DNA from: Flavobacterium araucananum
Lineage (GTDB): Bacteria; Bacteroidota; Bacteroidia; Flavobacteriales; Flavobacteriaceae
NCBI RefSeq assembly: GCF_002222055.1
Contig: NZ_MUGS01000061.1
Coordinates: 1 to 64,000 of the forward strand
Length of the DNA: 64,000 nucleotides
Reading direction: 5' to 3'
The first letter of the stretch is position 1. Each line of letters opens with the position of its first letter. Position numbers and translations under genes: made by a program. The notes below the pieces were generated by a model. That model searched no databases. It was not told the DNA's origin and worked only from the letters and a program-made list of their open reading frames with translations. Shown in pieces: positions 54,296-64,000 of this stretch.

Positions 54296-57200
54296 TTAAT
54301 AGATATATTCTTCTTTATTAGCCATCATTTCATTGTAATCGTCTTTAGATCCTACGATAGTGTTATCATATTCTCTCATACCAGTTCCCGCAGGAATTCT
54401 GTGTCCAACAATTACATTTTCTTTCAATCCTTCTAAATCATCTACTTTACCAGCTACAGCAGCTTCGTTAAGTACTTTTGTTGTTTCCTGGAAAGAAGCA
54501 GCAGAGATGAATGATTTAGTTTGTAGCGAAGCTCTTGTAATACCTTGTAAAACTGGCGTTGCAGTTGCAGTAATTACCTCTCTGGCTACAACTAGATTTT
54601 TATCATTTCGTTTAAGCAATGAGTTTTCATCACGTAAATCACGAGGCGAAATAATCTGACCTGGTTTCAATACGGCAGAATCTCCAGCGTCTTCAACTAC
54701 TTTCATACCGTATAATTTGTCATTTTGAACGATAAAGTCTTTAGTGTGAATTAATTGATCTTCCAGGAATAATGTATCTCCCGGATCCTGAACTCTTACT
54801 TTACGCATCATTTGACGAATAACTACCTCAAAGTGCTTGTCATTAATTTTTACCCCTTGTAAACGGTATACCTCTTGAATTTCATTTACCAAGTACTGTT
54901 GAACAGCTGCTGGTCCTTGAATTCTTAAGATGTCATCTGGTGTAATTGCACCGTCAGACAATGGTACTCCTGCTCTTACGAAGTCATTTTCCTGTACTAA
55001 GATTTGGCTAGAAAGTTTAACTAAATACTTTTTAATCTCACCAAATTTAGATTCGATAACAATTTCACGGTTACCTCTTTTGATTTTTCCAAAAGAAACA
55101 ACACCGTCAATTTCAGAAACAACCGCCGGGTTAGAAGGGTTACGAGCCTCAAGCAACTCAGTAATTCTTGGTAAACCTCCTGTAATATCTCCTGCTTTAG
55201 AAGAACGACGTGGAATTTTTACTAATACTTTACCTGCTTTAATTTTCTCACCGTTCTCAACCATAAGGTGGGCTCCTACTGGTAAGTTATACGAACGAAT
55301 CAATTCACCTTCTTTACCGTAAACCAATAAAGTTGGAATTAATTTTTTATTTCTAGCTTCAGAAATTACTTTTTCCTGGAATCCTGTTTGCTCATCGATT
55401 TCAACCATGAACGATTGTCCTTGCTCTAAATCCTCGTAAGCAATCTTACCAGTAAATTCAGAAACAATTACACCATTATATGGATCCCACTTACAGATCA
55501 CAGATCCTTTAGTAACTACTTCACCATCCTTAACGAAAATACTAGATCCGTAAGGAATATTGTGTGTATTTAAGACGATTCCAGTTTTCTCATCAACTAA
55601 TTTTAATTCAGTTGAACGTGATACTACGATATCTACCGCATTACCTTCACTATCTTCACCTTTTACAGTTTTTAAATCTTCAATCTCAAGTCTACCGTTG
55701 AATCTTGTAACAATACTAGATTCTTCAGAAATACCTCCGGCAACCCCTCCAACGTGGAACGTACGAAGTGTTAACTGTGTACCTGGTTCTCCAATAGATT
55801 GAGCTGCAATAACTCCTACTGCTTCACCTCTTTGTGTCATCTTACCAGTAGCTAAGTTTCTACCGTAACATTTAGCACAAATACCTTTTAAAGCTTCACA
55901 AGTTAATGGAGATCTAACTTCTACTCTTTCAATCGGAGAAGCTTCGATAACTCTCATGATTGCTTCTGTAATTTGGTGACCTGACTGAACTAAAACTTCA
56001 TTAGTAAGAGGATTAATAACATCTTGCAATGCAACACGTCCTAAAATTCTTTCTCCTAAAGATTCAACAATTTCCTCATTTTTCTTCAAAGCAGAAACTT
56101 CAACACCTCTAAGAGTACCACAATCTTCAATGTTTACAATAACATCTTGCGATACGTCATGAAGCCTTCTTGTTAAGTATCCGGCATCGGCAGTTTTAAG
56201 AGCCGTATCCGCAAGTCCTTTACGAGCACCGTGAGTAGAAATAAAGTACTCAAGGATCGAAAGTCCTTCCTTAAAGTTAGAAAGAATCGGGTTTTCAATA
56301 ATCTCACCACCACCGGCAGTAGATTTTTTAGGCTTAGCCATCAAACCACGCATACCAGTTAACTGACGAATCTGTTCCTTAGAACCCCTCGCCCCAGAGT
56401 CAAGCATCATATATACAGAGTTGAAACCTTGTTGGTCTTCTCTAATATTTTTCATTGCTAATTCTGTCAACTGCGCATTTGCTGAAGTCCATACGTCAAT
56501 AACCTGGTTGTAACGTTCGTTATTGGTAATAAGACCCATATTATAATTCACAGAAATACCTTCAACTTGCTCTCTGGCATCTGCAATTAATTTTGTTTTT
56601 TGCTCTGGAATTCTAATATCACCAAGAGAGAATGATAAACCTCCTCTAAATGCGAATTTATACCCCATATCTTTCATATTGTCCAAGAAAGCAGCAGTAG
56701 TAGGTACATTAGTCACACTTAAAATGTGTCCAATAATATCTCTAAGGTTTTTCTTAGTCAATACATCATTGATATATCCAGCTGCTTCAGGTACTACTTC
56801 GTTAAATAATACACGTCCTGCAGTTGTTTGAATGATTTTATACACTAACTCTCCAGCTTCGTTAAAATCTTTTGCTCTGATTCTTACACGAGCATTCAAT
56901 TCTAATCTTCCTTCGTTTAATGCAATATTTACTTCTTCAGCAGAATAAAATGTTAAGTCTTGACCTAAAATTATGTGTTCTGGTGTAGAGATACGTTCTT
57001 TGGTCATATAATATAGACCCAAGACCATATCCTGAGAAGGTACAGTAATTGGAGCACCATTTGCAGGATTCAGAATATTGTGAGAAGCCAACATTAATAA
57101 TTGTGCCTCTAAAATAGCTTCTGGTCCTAATGGCAAGTGAACTGCCATCTGATCCCCATCAAAATCGGCGTTGAAAGCCGTACATACTAATGGGTGCAAT

Positions 57201-58606
57201 TGGATCGCTTTTCCTTCAATTAATTTTGGCTGGAAAGCCTGAATACCAAGTCTGTGTAACGTAGGAGCACGGTTAAGTAATACTGGGTGTCCTTTAATTA
57301 CATTTTCAAGGATATCCCAAACTACAGGCTCTTTTTTGTCTATAATTTTCTTTGCAGATTTTACTGTTTTAACAATACCTCTTTCGATCAATTTACGGAT
57401 AACAAAAGGTTTGTATAATTCAGATGCCATATCTTTTGGCAATCCACATTCGAATAATTTTAATTCAGGACCAACAACAATTACCGAACGAGCAGAATAA
57501 TCCACACGTTTTCCAAGTAAGTTTTGACGGAAACGTCCTTGCTTACCTTTTAAGGAATCTGATAATGATTTTAATGGTCTGTTAGATTCTGTTTTAACAG
57601 CAGAAGCTTTACGCGTGTTGTCAAATAATGAATCTACAGATTCCTGCAACATACGTTTCTCGTTTCTTAAGATAACTTCCGGAGCTTTAATCTCCATTAA
57701 TCTTTTCAAACGGTTGTTACGGATGATTACACGACGGTATAAATCATTTAAATCTGAAGTTGCAAAACGACCTCCATCAAGTGGTACAAGCGGACGTAAT
57801 TCTGGTGGAATAACAGGAACCACTTTCATGATCATCCACTCAGGACGATTTTCGCGGTTTAAGTTAGACTCACGGAAAGACTCAACAACTTGTAATCTTT
57901 TTAAAGCTTCCGTTTTACGTTGTTTAGATGTTTCGTTATTAGCGCTGTGTCTCAATTGGTAAGACAACTCATCTAAGTCGATACGTGCTAATAAATCCAT
58001 AATACACTCTGCTCCCATTTTGGCAACAAATTTATTAGGATCCATATCATCTAAATATTGATTTTCTTGCGGAAGAGTATCTAAAATATTCAAATATTCT
58101 TCTTCAGTTAAGAAATCTAATCTTTGTAATGATTCTCCATCTGCATTTTTAGCAATACCAGCCTGAATTACTACATATCTTTCGTAGTAAATGATCATAT
58201 CTAATTTCTTAGATGGAAGACCAAGGATATAACCAATTTTGTTTGGAAGAGAACGGAAGTACCAGATGTGAGCAATTGGCACAACAAGGTTGATGTGTCC
58301 TACTCTGTCACGACGTACTTTTTTCTCTGTAACTTCAACACCACAACGGTCACAGATGATCCCTTTGTAACGAATTCTTTTATATTTACCACAAGCACAC
58401 TCAAAATCCTTAACAGGTCCGAAGATTCTTTCACAGAAAAGTCCGTCACGTTCTGGTTTGTGCGTTCTGTAGTTGATAGTTTCTGGTTTCAAAACCTCTC
58501 CTCTTGATTCTTTCAAGATAGATTCAGGTGAAGCCAATCCAATAGAGATTTTATTAAATCTTTTTACTGGATTTTTATCTTTATTATTATTTCTATTATT
58601 CATCAT
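54296..58606 (-). CDS. rpoC: DNA-directed RNA polymerase subunit beta'
   Basis: The 1436-residue catalytic subunit shows the zinc-ribbon CACGKYKRI...CDRCG near residue 70, the absolutely conserved NADFDGDQMAVHLPL (metal-binding aspartates, about residue 475), the trigger-loop region GEAVGVIAAQSIGEPGTQLT and a second zinc site CEALKGICAKCYGRN. The start is MMNNRNNNKD; the second ATG is equally possible. It follows rpoB after a 273-base spacer with a hairpin and is followed at once by the DUF3467 gene. Confidence 0.98.
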   Translation of the reverse strand: MMNNRNNNKDKNPVKRFNKISIGLASPESILKESRGEVLKPETINYRTHKPERDGLFCERIFGPVKDFECACGKYKRIRYKGIICDRCGVEVTEKKVRRDRVGHINLVVPIAHIWYFRSLPNKIGYILGLPSKKLDMIIYYERYVVIQAGIAKNADGESLQRLDFLTEEEYLNILDTLPQENQYLDDMDPNKFVAKMGAECIMDLLARIDLDELSYQLRHSANNETSKQRKTEALKRLQVVESFRESNLNRENRPEWMIMKVVPVIPPELRPLVPLDGGRFATSDLNDLYRRVIIRNNRLKRLMEIKAPEVILRNEKRMLQESVDSLFDNTRKASAVKTESNRPLKSLSDSLKGKQGRFRQNLLGKRVDYSARSVIVVGPELKLFECGLPKDMASELYKPFVIRKLIERGIVKTVKSAKKIIDKKEPVVWDILENVIKGHPVLLNRAPTLHRLGIQAFQPKLIEGKAIQLHPLVCTAFNADFDGDQMAVHLPLGPEAILEAQLLMLASHNILNPANGAPITVPSQDMVLGLYYMTKERISTPEHIILGQDLTFYSAEEVNIALNEGRLELNARVRIRAKDFNEAGELVYKIIQTTAGRVLFNEVVPEAAGYINDVLTKKNLRDIIGHILSVTNVPTTAAFLDNMKDMGYKFAFRGGLSFSLGDIRIPEQKTKLIADAREQVEGISVNYNMGLITNNERYNQVIDVWTSANAQLTELAMKNIREDQQGFNSVYMMLDSGARGSKEQIRQLTGMRGLMAKPKKSTAGGGEIIENPILSNFKEGLSILEYFISTHGARKGLADTALKTADAGYLTRRLHDVSQDVIVNIEDCGTLRGVEVSALKKNEEIVESLGERILGRVALQDVINPLTNEVLVQSGHQITEAIMRVIEASPIERVEVRSPLTCEALKGICAKCYGRNLATGKMTQRGEAVGVIAAQSIGEPGTQLTLRTFHVGGVAGGISEESSIVTRFNGRLEIEDLKTVKGEDSEGNAVDIVVSRSTELKLVDEKTGIVLNTHNIPYGSSIFVKDGEVVTKGSVICKWDPYNGVIVSEFTGKIAYEDLEQGQSFMVEIDEQTGFQEKVISEARNKKLIPTLLVYGKEGELIRSYNLPVGAHLMVENGEKIKAGKVLVKIPRRSSKAGDITGGLPRITELLEARNPSNPAVVSEIDGVVSFGKIKRGNREIVIESKFGEIKKYLVKLSSQILVQENDFVRAGVPLSDGAITPDDILRIQGPAAVQQYLVNEIQEVYRLQGVKINDKHFEVVIRQMMRKVRVQDPGDTLFLEDQLIHTKDFIVQNDKLYGMKVVEDAGDSAVLKPGQIISPRDLRDENSLLKRNDKNLVVAREVITATATPVLQGITRASLQTKSFISAASFQETTKVLNEAAVAGKVDDLEGLKENVIVGHRIPAGTGMREYDNTIVGSKDDYNEMMANKEEYIY

Positions 58607-58825
58607 AGTTTTTACTATTGATTTATCTGCAATTAAAAAATTGATTTTAACTTATAACCTTCTCTTTAAAAAAGAGTAAAACCATCAAGTCACTACCACG
58701 GATTACTTCTCTAAACTTCAAACGTCAATTTTGAAGTGCTAATTACAAAACCTTAAGGTTGTAAGTAAAAAATCGGAACGGGTTACGGGTATAAATCCTA
58801 AAAACTTTATTTTAATAAACAGCTT

Positions 58826-58863
58826 CAGTCTCAGCTTTCAGTGTGAACTGAATACTGAGACTG
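58826..58863 (-). terminator. Hairpin in the rpoB-rpoC spacer
   Basis: CAGTCTCAG and CTGAGACTG form a 9-base stem around an inner stem TTCAGT / ACTGAA with a GTGA loop. There is no long T run; it may be an mRNA processing or stability signal rather than a stop. Confidence 0.45.
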
Positions 58864-58879
58864 TAACTGAAAACTTTAT

Positions 58880-61800
58880 TTATTCTTCTAAACGAATGTC
58901 AAGTCCAAGACCTTTTAATTCATGCATTAATACATTGAATGATTCCGGTAATCCTGGTTCTGGCATAGACTCACCCTTAACGATAGCTTCGTAAGTTTTA
59001 GCTCTACCAATAACGTCATCCGACTTAACTGTTAAGATTTCACGTAGCGTACTTGATGCTCCATAAGCCTCAAGTGCCCAAACCTCCATCTCTCCAAAAC
59101 GCTGACCTCCAAATTGAGCTTTACCTCCAAGTGGTTGTTGTGTAATCAACGAGTATGGACCGATAGAACGTGCGTGCATCTTATCATCAACCATGTGTCC
59201 TAATTTAAGCATGTAAATTACTCCCACAGTTGCAGCTTGATGGAAACGCTCTCCAGTACCACCATCATAAAGGTGTGTATGTCCAAAACGTGGAACTCCA
59301 GCTTCATCAGTTAATTCATTGATTTGATCTAAAGAAGCACCATCAAAAATTGGAGTAGCAAATTTTCTACCTAAATTTTGACCAGCCCATCCAAGAACAG
59401 TCTCATAAATCTGACCAATGTTCATACGTGAAGGTACCCCAAGTGGGTTCAATACGATATCAACCGGTGTTCCGTCTTCAAGGAAAGGCATATCTTCATG
59501 ACGAACGATTCTTGCAACAATACCTTTGTTACCGTGACGTCCTGCCATTTTATCCCCTACTTTCAGTTTACGTTTTTTAGCGATATAAATTTTCGCTAAT
59601 TTCAAGATTCCAGATGGTAATTCATCCCCAACTGTAATAGTGAATTTTTCTCTTCTTAAAGATCCTTGTAAGTCGTTCAGCTTAATTTTATAGTTATGAA
59701 TTAAATCATTCACCATTTTATTTGTAGCATCATCAGCAACCCATTGACCTTTGCTTAAGTGAGCAAAATCTTCTACTGCATAAAGCATTTTTTGAGTATA
59801 TTTTTTACCTTTTGGTAAAACTTCTTCACCCAAATCATTCATTACACCCTGAGATGTTTTTCCGTTAACGATCAGGAATAATTTCTCAACCAATCTGTCT
59901 TTTAGTTCAACAAATTTAGTTTCGAATTCCATTTCTAAAGCGCCTAAAGCATCTTTATCCTGAGTACGTTTGCGTTTATCTTTTACGGCTCTTGCAAATA
60001 ATTTTTTGTCAAGAACTACACCATGTAAAGATGGAGAAGCTTTTAATGAAGCATCTTTTACATCTCCTGCTTTATCCCCGAAGATTGCACGAAGCAATTT
60101 CTCTTCCGGAGTAGGATCTGATTCTCCTTTTGGTGTAATTTTTCCGATCAAAATGTCGCCAGGTTTAACCTCTGCTCCAATTCTAATCATACCGTTTTCA
60201 TCTAAATCTTTAGTAGCTTCTTCAGAAACGTTAGGAATATCGTTTGTTAACTCTTCATTTCCTAACTTAGTATCTCTAACCTCTAATGAATAATCATCAA
60301 CGTGGATAGAAGTAAAAATATCATCACGAACTACTTTTTCAGAAATTACAATCGCATCCTCAAAGTTATACCCTTTCCATGGCATGAACGCAACTTTTAA
60401 GTTTCTACCTAAAGCTAATTCACCATTTTGAGTCGCATATCCTTCTGATAATACCTGTCCAAGAATAACTCTGTCCCCTTTTCTTACGATTGGTTTCAGG
60501 TTGATACTTGTTCCTTGATTGGTTTTTCTAAATTTAATTAAGTTGTATGTTTTTTCATCAGCATCAAAACTTACCATTCTTTCTTCTTCAGTACGGTCGT
60601 ATTTGATAGTAATGATGTTAGCATCAACATATTCTACAGTTCCATCTCCTTCAGCATTAATCAATACTCTAGAATCTGAAGCTACCTGACGCTCTAAACC
60701 TGTACCAACAATTGGTGCTTCCGGACGGATCAAAGGAACCGCCTGACGCATCATGTTAGATCCCATCAAGGCTCTATTCGCATCATCATGTTCCAAGAAA
60801 GGAATCAATGAAGCCGAAATCGAAGCAATCTGGTTAGGAGCAACGTCTGTATAATGTACTGCAGAAGGTTCAACAACCGGGAAGTCACCTTCCTCACGGG
60901 CAATAACATTACTTGCCGTGATTTTACCTGTTGCATCCATTTCAATGTTTGCCTGAGCAATCATTTTTCCTTCTTCTTCTTCAGCACTTAAATAGATAGG
61001 TGTACTAACTAAATCAACAACACCATCTGTAACTTTACGGTAAGGAGTTTCGATGAAACCCATTCCGTTAACTTTGGCATAAACACCAAGAGATGAAATC
61101 AAACCAATGTTTGGTCCCTCTGGAGTTTCAATCGGACATAAACGACCATAGTGTGTATAGTGAACGTCACGAACCTCAAAACCAGCTCTTTCTCTCGAAA
61201 GTCCACCAGGTCCAAGTGCAGATAATCTTCTCTTGTGCGTAATCTCAGCTAATGGATTCGTTTGATCCATAAATTGAGATAACTGGTTCGTACCAAAGAA
61301 AGAGTTAATAACCGATGATAATGTTTTAGCATTAATCAAATCGATTGGTGTAAACACCTCGTTATCTCTAACGTTCATTCTCTCACGAATAGTTCTGGCC
61401 ATACGCGCTAAACCAACACCAAATTGTTGAGACAATTGTTCACCAACTGTTCTAACACGACGGTTTGATAAGTGATCAATATCATCAATCTCTGCTTTAG
61501 AGTTGATCAATTCGATCAAATATTTTACAATGGTAATGATATCTTCTTTGGTAAGCACTTGCTTTTCCATTGGGATATCTAAACCAAGTTTTTTGTTCAT
61601 TCTATAACGACCAACTTCACCTAAGTTATAACGTTGATCAGAGAAGAACAATTTATCTATAATACCACGAGCAGTTTCTTCATCAGGCGGTTCTGCATTA
61701 CGCAATTGTCTGTAGATATGCTCAACAGCTTCTTTTTCAGAGTTTGTTGGATCTTTTTGTAATGTATTGTGGATAATAGCATAATCTGCTTGGTTATTAT

Positions 61801-62692
61801 CCTCTTTATGTAACAAAATAGATTTAACGTTAGAATCGATGATTTCTTCAACATTATCTTTGTCGATAATAGTATCTCTATCAAGGATAATTTCGTTACG
61901 TTCGATAGAAACTACTTCACCAGTATCTTCATCAACGAAATCCTCGTGCCAAGTGTTCAATACACGTGCAGCAAGTCTTCTTCCAATATATTTTTTAATA
62001 CCTGTTTTAGAAACTTTAATTTCTTCAGCAAGGTCGAAAATTTCAAGGATATCCTTATCTCTTTCGAATCCAATTGCACGGAATAAAGTTGTAACCGGTA
62101 ATTTTTTCTTTCTGTCGATATAAGCATACATTACGCTGTTGATATCTGTAGAAAATTCTATCCAGGATCCTTTAAAAGGAATTACTCTGGCAGAATAAAG
62201 TTTTGTTCCATTTGCGTGGAATGATTGACCAAAGAAAACCCCTGGAGAACGGTGTAGTTGAGATACTACTACACGCTCAGCACCATTGATAACAAAAGTA
62301 CCGCTTGGAGTCATATAAGGTATTGTTCCAAGATAAACATCCTGTACAATAGTTTCAAAATCTTCGTGTTCTGGATCTGTACAGTATAGTTTTAGCCTGG
62401 CTTTTAAAGGCACACTATAAGTAAGACCTCTCTCTATACATTCTTGAATTGTATAACGTGGCGGATCAACAAAATAATCTAGGAACTCCAATACAAAGTT
62501 GTTTCTTGTATCTGTAATTGGAAAGTTTTCCATGAAGGTATTGTACAATCCTTCGTTGCCTCTTTCGTCTGATTTAGTTTCTAATTGAAAAAAATCTTTA
62601 AAAGATTTAACCTGAACATCCAGGAAATCCGGATAGTCAGGAATATTTTTTGTAGAGGCAAAATTCAATCTTTCAGTCTGATTTGTTATCAT
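58880..62692 (-). CDS. rpoB: DNA-directed RNA polymerase subunit beta
   Basis: The subunit is 1270 residues from the ATG at 62692; an earlier TTG is not needed. Seen are the rifampicin region FGTNQLSQFMDQTNPL and THKRRLSALGPGG with sensitive-type residues at the main resistance positions, the PWKGYNFEDAIVISE motif and the conserved C-terminal DKMHARSIGPYSLITQQPLG. It is preceded by a 264-base rplL-rpoB spacer with a hairpin and followed by rpoC. Confidence 0.98.
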   Translation of the reverse strand: MITNQTERLNFASTKNIPDYPDFLDVQVKSFKDFFQLETKSDERGNEGLYNTFMENFPITDTRNNFVLEFLDYFVDPPRYTIQECIERGLTYSVPLKARLKLYCTDPEHEDFETIVQDVYLGTIPYMTPSGTFVINGAERVVVSQLHRSPGVFFGQSFHANGTKLYSARVIPFKGSWIEFSTDINSVMYAYIDRKKKLPVTTLFRAIGFERDKDILEIFDLAEEIKVSKTGIKKYIGRRLAARVLNTWHEDFVDEDTGEVVSIERNEIILDRDTIIDKDNVEEIIDSNVKSILLHKEDNNQADYAIIHNTLQKDPTNSEKEAVEHIYRQLRNAEPPDEETARGIIDKLFFSDQRYNLGEVGRYRMNKKLGLDIPMEKQVLTKEDIITIVKYLIELINSKAEIDDIDHLSNRRVRTVGEQLSQQFGVGLARMARTIRERMNVRDNEVFTPIDLINAKTLSSVINSFFGTNQLSQFMDQTNPLAEITHKRRLSALGPGGLSRERAGFEVRDVHYTHYGRLCPIETPEGPNIGLISSLGVYAKVNGMGFIETPYRKVTDGVVDLVSTPIYLSAEEEEGKMIAQANIEMDATGKITASNVIAREEGDFPVVEPSAVHYTDVAPNQIASISASLIPFLEHDDANRALMGSNMMRQAVPLIRPEAPIVGTGLERQVASDSRVLINAEGDGTVEYVDANIITIKYDRTEEERMVSFDADEKTYNLIKFRKTNQGTSINLKPIVRKGDRVILGQVLSEGYATQNGELALGRNLKVAFMPWKGYNFEDAIVISEKVVRDDIFTSIHVDDYSLEVRDTKLGNEELTNDIPNVSEEATKDLDENGMIRIGAEVKPGDILIGKITPKGESDPTPEEKLLRAIFGDKAGDVKDASLKASPSLHGVVLDKKLFARAVKDKRKRTQDKDALGALEMEFETKFVELKDRLVEKLFLIVNGKTSQGVMNDLGEEVLPKGKKYTQKMLYAVEDFAHLSKGQWVADDATNKMVNDLIHNYKIKLNDLQGSLRREKFTITVGDELPSGILKLAKIYIAKKRKLKVGDKMAGRHGNKGIVARIVRHEDMPFLEDGTPVDIVLNPLGVPSRMNIGQIYETVLGWAGQNLGRKFATPIFDGASLDQINELTDEAGVPRFGHTHLYDGGTGERFHQAATVGVIYMLKLGHMVDDKMHARSIGPYSLITQQPLGGKAQFGGQRFGEMEVWALEAYGASSTLREILTVKSDDVIGRAKTYEAIVKGESMPEPGLPESFNVLMHELKGLGLDIRLEE

Positions 62693-62889
62693 CAATGGAC
62701 AAAATTTTGATTAAAAAAAAGTAGTTTTTTGTGTAAACACACACTGTTTAATCTATACTTTCTTATTATAATCAATACATCTTTAAAAATAACCCGATAA
62801 ATTTGGCTTAATTTTTTTTCTTCGTATTGATCAAAAACTTTTTCGTATTTTAAACTATTTGATAATAAAACTTGATATATTTTATTATA

Positions 62890-62934
62890 CGAAAAATGGT
62901 TTAGGCCATTGAGTGTTAACTCAAGACCTAAACC
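62890..62934 (-). terminator. Probable attenuator hairpin in the rplL-rpoB spacer
   Basis: GGTTTAGG / CCTAAACC outer stem and TTGAGT / ACTCAA inner stem with a TAAC loop (minus strand), followed by ATTTTTC. A partial terminator here would lower rpoBC expression relative to the ribosomal genes, as known in enterobacteria. Confidence 0.6.
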
Positions 62935-62956
62935 TAGTTCTTAAAACCGAGTAAAC

Positions 62957-63328
62957 TTATTTAAGTTCAACTACAGCTCCAGCTTCTTCTAATGATTTTT
63001 TAAGACCTTCAGCCTCTTCTTTAGAAACACCTTCTTTAACGTTACTTGGAGCACCGTCAACTACATCTTTAGCTTCTTTAAGTCCTAAACCTGTAAGTTC
63101 TTTTACTAATTTTACAACTGCTAATTTAGAAGCACCAGCTTCTTTTAATACAACTGTAAATTCAGTTTGTGCTTCTTCAGCAGCACCTTCTCCACCACCA
63201 GCAGCAACTACAACAGCTGCAGCAGCAGGCTCGATACCATACTCGTCTTTTAATATTGTTGCTAATTCGTTAACTTCTTTAACTGTTAAGTTAACTAATT
63301 GTTCTGCGAATTGTTTCAAATCTGCCAT
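62957..63328 (-). CDS. rplL: 50S ribosomal protein L7/L12
   Basis: The 123-residue protein has the helical N-terminus, the Ala/Gly-rich hinge (AAAAVVVAAGGGEG) and the conserved factor-binding domain with KLAVVKLVKELTGLGLKEAK. It forms the ribosomal stalk. It lies between rplJ (91-base gap) and rpoB. Confidence 0.98.
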   Translation of the reverse strand: MADLKQFAEQLVNLTVKEVNELATILKDEYGIEPAAAAVVVAAGGGEGAAEEAQTEFTVVLKEAGASKLAVVKLVKELTGLGLKEAKDVVDGAPSNVKEGVSKEEAEGLKKSLEEAGAVVELK

Positions 63329-63419
63329 TTTTTCTATCGTTTAAAATGATTTGTAAAATATAATTTATTTATTGTGCGCTATTTAAGCAGCAAGGAAATT
63401 TAATTCCCTGCAATTGTTA

Positions 63420-63923
63420 TTATGCTTCAGCCTCTTCTTCGCTATTAGCGAATTGGTTTTGTAAAGCAGAGATAACTCTTTGTGCTGGTGATTGCAATAA
63501 TCCAATAAGTTCTCCAAGAAGTTCTTCTTTAGATTTAATAGTTGCTAATGCATCTAATTGATCATCTCCAATATAAATTTCAGAGTTAATATAAGCTCCT
63601 TTTAATAAAGGTTTAGCTGATTTTTTTCTGAAATCTTTAATTATTTTTCCAGGTGCATTTGCAACATCTGAAATAAATATAGCACTATTACCAGTCAATA
63701 CTGAAGGTAAATCACCATAGTCATTAGCAGAAGCTTCCATTGCTTTTGCAAGCAAAGTATTTTTTACAACCTCTAATTTAATACCTGCTTTATAACAAGC
63801 TCTTCTCAAGTTTGAAGTCGTTTCTGCGTTTAATCCAGAAATATCAGATACATAAATAATATTTGTACCAGCTAACTGTGCAGTTAAATCTTCAATCGCG
63901 ATTGATTTTTCTTCTCTAGTCAT
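63420..63923 (-). CDS. rplJ: 50S ribosomal protein L10
   Basis: The 167-residue protein begins with TREEKSIAIEDLTAQL and has the typical L10 core (LNAETTSNLRRACYKAGIKL, VVKNTLLAKAM). It anchors L7/L12 to the ribosome and in other bacteria regulates its own operon. Only 22 bases separate it from rplA, so a separate leader region for autoregulation is not obvious. Confidence 0.98.
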   Translation of the reverse strand: MTREEKSIAIEDLTAQLAGTNIIYVSDISGLNAETTSNLRRACYKAGIKLEVVKNTLLAKAMEASANDYGDLPSVLTGNSAIFISDVANAPGKIIKDFRKKSAKPLLKGAYINSEIYIGDDQLDALATIKSKEELLGELIGLLQSPAQRVISALQNQFANSEEEAEA

Positions 63924-63945
63924 ACTAAAAATTATTAACTACCAA

Positions 63946-64000
63946 TTATACTGCTTTAGGGTCCAATGCAATTGCAGGACTCATAGTGCTTGTAAGGTGA
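63946..64000 (-). CDS. rplA: 50S ribosomal protein L1, C-terminal end
   Basis: Only the last 18 codons are inside the window. The minus-strand translation ends HLTSTMSPAIALDPKAV and stop, which matches the C-terminus of L1 with its STMxPxxxxDP motif. The gene continues beyond the window, in the conserved rplA-rplJ-rplL-rpoB-rpoC order. Confidence 0.92.
   Translation of the reverse strand, partial: HLTSTMSPAIALDPKAV

Overview
The window is a low-GC chromosomal segment from a member of the Flavobacteriaceae, most likely Flavobacterium or a close relative. The evidence is the 5' end of a Bacteroidetes-type 16S rRNA gene, the TANNTTTG-type promoter elements, the near absence of Shine-Dalgarno sequences, and the gene families present (Kdp operon with its own porin, NlpC/LysM endopeptidase, APC permease, DUF3467 behind rpoC). 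No IS element, prophage, CRISPR array or tRNA gene was recognised.

Layout. 1-1141: start of a 16S gene on the minus strand with three tandem rRNA promoters, then repeat-rich spacer. 1142-3478: a flavin monooxygenase and a secreted deacetylase-like protein. 3703-10173: five plus-strand genes for exported or secreted hydrolases (epoxide-hydrolase-like lipoprotein, YtcJ-like amidohydrolase, a metallo-beta-lactamase-fold protein with an eroded metal site, an alginate-export-type porin, a cytoplasmic alpha/beta hydrolase). 10376-16408: a sigma-54 activator with a receiver domain, a divergent TPR histidine kinase and a second NtrC-type response regulator. 16742-26765: the potassium uptake cluster (a 93-aa protein, two tiny membrane peptides including KdpF, KdpA, KdpB, KdpC, an outer-membrane porin, a KdpD fragment without kinase domain, and a separate membrane histidine kinase). 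27525-28286: a PAP2 phosphatase. 28496-33864: an SOS-like DNA damage cassette (self-cleaving HTH-S24 repressor, divergent UmuD and UmuC, an exonuclease/GIY-YIG fusion, an AlkB-like dioxygenase, a DUF1810 protein). 34182-39287: an amino-acid permease, three very small genes and a histidine kinase/CheY-like pair. 39290-53594: a cell-wall endopeptidase, two unrelated aconitases in tandem, MoxR, a SurA-like chaperone, an alpha-amylase lipoprotein, release factor 3 and a cysteine-motif membrane protein. 53974-64000: the rplA-rplJ-rplL-rpoB-rpoC-DUF3467 transcription/translation operon on the minus strand.

The kinases and sigma-54 activators around 10-16 kb probably serve the hydrolase cluster and the Kdp operon that flank them; a canonical KdpE is absent, so the NtrC-type regulator immediately upstream of kdp is the natural candidate. 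The divergent S24 repressor is the probable switch of the mutagenesis cassette.

The most unusual non-gene signal is a set of long intergenic inverted repeats, dense between 6 and 29 kb, whose arms are themselves built from 8-10 bp quasi-tandem units. A second type of dispersed element has conserved ends and a variable hairpin core, and an 18-bp palindrome found in a spacer also occurs in frame inside the kdp-linked porin gene.
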